Part shown: piece by piece, positions 62,274 through 64,000 of the stretch
How positions within the stretch are numbered: position 1 is the stretch's first letter
Layout: each line of letters opens with the position of its first letter
NCBI GenBank assembly: GCA_045641625.1
Contig: JAZUHH010000027.1
Location: 1 to 64,000, forward strand
Direction: 5' to 3'
Source: UBA1723 sp045641625
GTDB lineage: Bacteria; Bacteroidota; Bacteroidia; Bacteroidales; Paludibacteraceae
Length of the DNA stretch: 64,000 nucleotides
Position numbers and translations under genes: made by a program
The notes under the pieces: generated by a model
The model's input: only the letters and a program-made list of their open reading frames with translations
Told to the model about the DNA's origin: nothing
Database searches by the model: none

Positions 62274-62831
62274 ATGATAAAATCAGTTAAAGACATTAGG
62301 GAGAGTGGATTCATTGGAATTGAAAAGAAACACGGTATATATAAATGGTGGTTTCGTGAAGAGTCGGTTACAACACTATTGAGTTCATTAGGATCTTATG
62401 TAGATTTTTCTAAGTTGAAATCTATAAAAGACCAACATATGATTATAAATAATCAACATTATACTTTATTGTATGTAGGTATCGCTGCTGGTGGAAACGG
62501 AATAAGGGGCCGTTTTAAGTGGCACATTGCACAAAAACATTCTCCATCGACTATATCCAAAGGATATCTTTCTACTTTGCGTAGAACATTGATGGGATTG
62601 TTAATGGATAGAAGTACTGATACTTTCTATACATTTGGAGAAAAAAGGCTAAACGATTTTATGGATGATAATTGTTATTTGGAGTGGGAATATAAAGATA
62701 TGGATAAACATTCTCTTGAATGTGAGGAATCCAAGATAATTAATGCTGGTTATTATCCTCTAAATATTCAGGGTAACAATCAGACTTCGGACCAATTGAA
62801 GGAAGAGTTAAAAAAATCAAGAAAAATATAG
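62274..62831 (+). CDS. GIY-YIG-type nuclease-like protein (second gene of the carB cassette)
   Basis: A 185-residue protein with a GIY-YIG nuclease pattern: GIYKWWF (GIY, about residues 22-28), LLYVGIAAGG (YIG, about 63-72), then GIRGRFKWHIAQKH carrying the likely catalytic Arg, and an EESKIINAGYYPLNIQGNN segment with the late Glu and Asn expected in the fold. The spacing between the two signature strands (about 35 residues) is longer than usual. DNA or RNA cleavage is inferred, not shown. AT-rich. It is bounded on its right by the carB tail copy starting 15 bp downstream. Confidence 0.72.
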   Translation: MIKSVKDIRESGFIGIEKKHGIYKWWFREESVTTLLSSLGSYVDFSKLKSIKDQHMIINNQHYTLLYVGIAAGGNGIRGRFKWHIAQKHSPSTISKGYLSTLRRTLMGLLMDRSTDTFYTFGEKRLNDFMDDNCYLEWEYKDMDKHSLECEESKIINAGYYPLNIQGNNQTSDQLKEELKKSRKI

Positions 62832-62845
62832 AATGCTTATGTAAC

Positions 62846-62907
62846 CATACATTCGTGCTTTGGTTAATAAGGGTGTGGAGGACATCAAGACTTGGCAGGA
62901 GTACTAA
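62846..62907 (+). repeat. displaced second copy of the carB 3' tail
   Basis: These 62 bp correspond to carB 61568-61635. They read (A)YIRALVNKGVEDIKTWQEY plus stop, the same protein end with two residues fewer (IK). All four substitutions are third-position and synonymous (ATC/ATT, AAC/AAT, GAA/GAG twice), and the one indel is 6 bp in frame. The copy thus evolved as a functional carB end. It has no start of its own here. Similarity continues through the terminator (62933-62961) and a little further. Confidence 0.93.
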
Positions 62908-62932
62908 TCTTGAGAATCAATAAAAGACAAGG

Positions 62933-62961
62933 AAGTCCGTCTCGTTGAGGCGGACTTTTTT
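62933..62961 (+). terminator. terminator of the displaced carB tail
   Basis: AAGTCCG (62933-62939) pairs with CGGACTT (62951-62957), then T run. The stem is the same as the carB terminator at 61659; only one loop-side base differs. Confidence 0.85.
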
Positions 62962-63184
62962 GTCTTTTTGGTGTGGTATTTTATGCTGAAAATATCACCC
63001 TGTGCATTTCAGCTTTGCCTTTTTGAAAACAAGGATTGTAGTAGTGTAAAGTCAACAACATTGAAATTGTTCCATTTTTAACATTTTGACCGTCATTTTC
63101 TTTGCGGTATGCGTTATTTTTGCCGACCTGGCCTTTAATGTTTGTAACATCAAACAAAAACAAGGCATTTTTAATATTAAATTT

Positions 63185-63192
63185 AAGGAGGG
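63185..63192 (+). promoter_or_regulatory. strong ribosome binding site of the DUF2779 gene
   Basis: AAGGAGGG, 7 bp before the ATG at 63200. Strong sites of this kind are rare in this window and fix the start. Confidence 0.7.
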
Positions 63193-63199
63193 TTAAGCT

Positions 63200-64000
63200 A
63201 TGGGAATTTCTAAATCAAAATTTTTAGCATTTTGCCAGTGTCCAAAGAGATTATGGCTAGAAGTAAACAAACCGGGAGAGGCAATTGTTGATTCGTTGGC
63301 TATGGCTCGTTTTAATACGGGCAATGTTGTCGGAGATTTGGCTATGGGCTATTTCGGAGACTATATTGATGTTACAACGACTAAAATTGATTCTAGTGGC
63401 AATGAAGTTTTGGATTTGAATAAGATGTTATCTGCCACATCACATCTAATAAAGACAGGTAGCGGAGTAGATAACATCTGTGAAGCTTCGTTCTCGTATG
63501 ATGGAACTTATTGTGCTGTTGATATTCTGCATCGCAGAAGCAAAGGCGGTGACAAGTTCGATATTTTCGAGGTAAAGAGCTCTACATGGAAAGATGGCGA
63601 CAAGTCAAATAAAGGAGGGAAAAAGAATGTCTATATAGACGACTTGGCTTGTCAGGCGTATGTGCTTATGAAATGCGGTGTGAAAGTGGAAAAGTACTAC
63701 ACACTTGTATTGAATTCCGAGTATGTCTATGACGGCAAGACAGATAGTAATGGAAATCCAAAGTACAACTTGAAAAAACTGTTTCATAAGACAGACTTGA
63801 CCAAAGAGGTTAAGGAGAGAATGAAGACTGTTGAACGAGAAATAGAGTTGGCAAATTATGTGCTTAATTCAAAGAATGAAATGGATTCGCATCTAGGGAC
63901 TCGCTGCAAACATCCGTATGACTGTGCTTTCGCAGAGTATTGCAAGAAATACAAGGGTGTTCCGAATTCCTCGGTGTTCTCTATCGGTGGAGTGAGGTCT
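63200..64000 (+). CDS. DUF2779-domain protein, Cas4-like nuclease (C-terminal part beyond window)
   Basis: The first 267 codons of a longer protein. N-terminal MGISKSKFLAFCQCPKRLWL is the typical opening of DUF2779 and PD-(D/E)XK proteins with an Fe-S cluster. The nuclease core reads CAVDILHRR (metal Asp) and FDIFEVKSST (E-x-K), followed by DDLACQAYVLMKCG (QxxxY region). A cysteine group near residue 237 (CKHPYDCAFAEYC) with Cys12/Cys14 could hold a 4Fe-4S cluster, as in Cas4 and AddB. DUF2779 proteins commonly extend to 450 or more residues. It lies just past the carB tail copy. Function unknown; DNA processing is inferred. Confidence 0.85.
   Translation, partial: MGISKSKFLAFCQCPKRLWLEVNKPGEAIVDSLAMARFNTGNVVGDLAMGYFGDYIDVTTTKIDSSGNEVLDLNKMLSATSHLIKTGSGVDNICEASFSYDGTYCAVDILHRRSKGGDKFDIFEVKSSTWKDGDKSNKGGKKNVYIDDLACQAYVLMKCGVKVEKYYTLVLNSEYVYDGKTDSNGNPKYNLKKLFHKTDLTKEVKERMKTVEREIELANYVLNSKNEMDSHLGTRCKHPYDCAFAEYCKKYKGVPNSSVFSIGGVRS

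Noticed and set aside
62846..62907. Second carB gene
   Set aside because: Only 62 bp of carB tail are present, with no start and no more of the gene, so it is a tail remnant and not a paralogue.
1..64000. tRNA, rRNA, tmRNA genes
   Set aside because: No T-arm GTTC pattern with CCA-type stems or rRNA-like blocks were found in the intergenic regions I read; covariance models would be needed to exclude a divergent one.

Overview
The window is chromosomal DNA from a member of the Bacteroidota, almost certainly order Bacteroidales. Support: many genes are preceded by the TTTG-N19-21-TAnnTTTG promoter of this phylum; there are gld genes (gldE, gldD, gldG), a PorE-like T9SS protein, a TamL lipoprotein, DUF4271 and DUF6175-like proteins, and secreted proteins ending in T9SS sorting domains. 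A GH9 cellulase and a GH53 endogalactanase point to a plant-fibre degrader of a gut or rumen type. No rRNA, tRNA or CRISPR array was found.

Layout. 1-7.6 kb (minus strand): thyA (cut by the edge), porE-like, a small secreted protein lodged behind a PurF homologue, a 950-bp non-coding block with repeats, an acyltransferase and a flavin oxidoreductase. 7.8-15.3 kb: an SF1 helicase, a Dna2-like nuclease-helicase followed by a PrsW-family protease, and a histidine-rich secreted protein. 15.4-19.2 kb: tamL and glmM. 19.3-26.3 kb: an AT-rich island holding a TerY-P-like module (frameshifted vWA, PP2C phosphatase, two tandem kinases, DUF4407 membrane protein). 26.3-30.5 kb: a small hypothetical gene and a cluster of four secreted proteins. 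30.8-39.2 kb: superoxide dismutase, a CotH-type T9SS protein, a SIMPL protein, rpiB and the GH9 cellulase. 39.5-45.9 kb: gldE-gldD-gldG-ppnP, then hisS-dus. 45.9-58.2 kb: EamA transporter, RCC1-repeat T9SS protein, polyprenyl synthetase, an rRNA methyltransferase with a long charged tail, GH53, DUF4271-hemD, rnpA and DUF1294. 58.2-64 kb: carB with an attenuator-like leader, a two-gene nuclease-type cassette, and the start of a DUF2779 protein.

The most unusual feature is a repeated architecture at two housekeeping genes. Behind the PurF homologue (about 2.77-3.61 kb) and behind carB (about 61.57-62.96 kb), an accessory cassette in the same orientation sits between the real 3' end of the gene and a second copy of that 3' end, and each copy is followed by a terminator hairpin. 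The purF tail copies are identical over 81 bp. The carB tail copies differ only by synonymous third-position changes and one 2-codon indel, so the second copy descends from a functional carB. This looks like recurrent insertion of cassettes at gene 3' ends with duplication of the tail; no recombinase is visible in either cassette.

Second in interest are the TerY-P-like island, which has duplicated kinases and a broken or phase-variable vWA gene, and the carB leader, which has a leader ORF, a pause-type hairpin, a U-rich tract and an intrinsic terminator arranged like the E. coli pyrBI attenuator.
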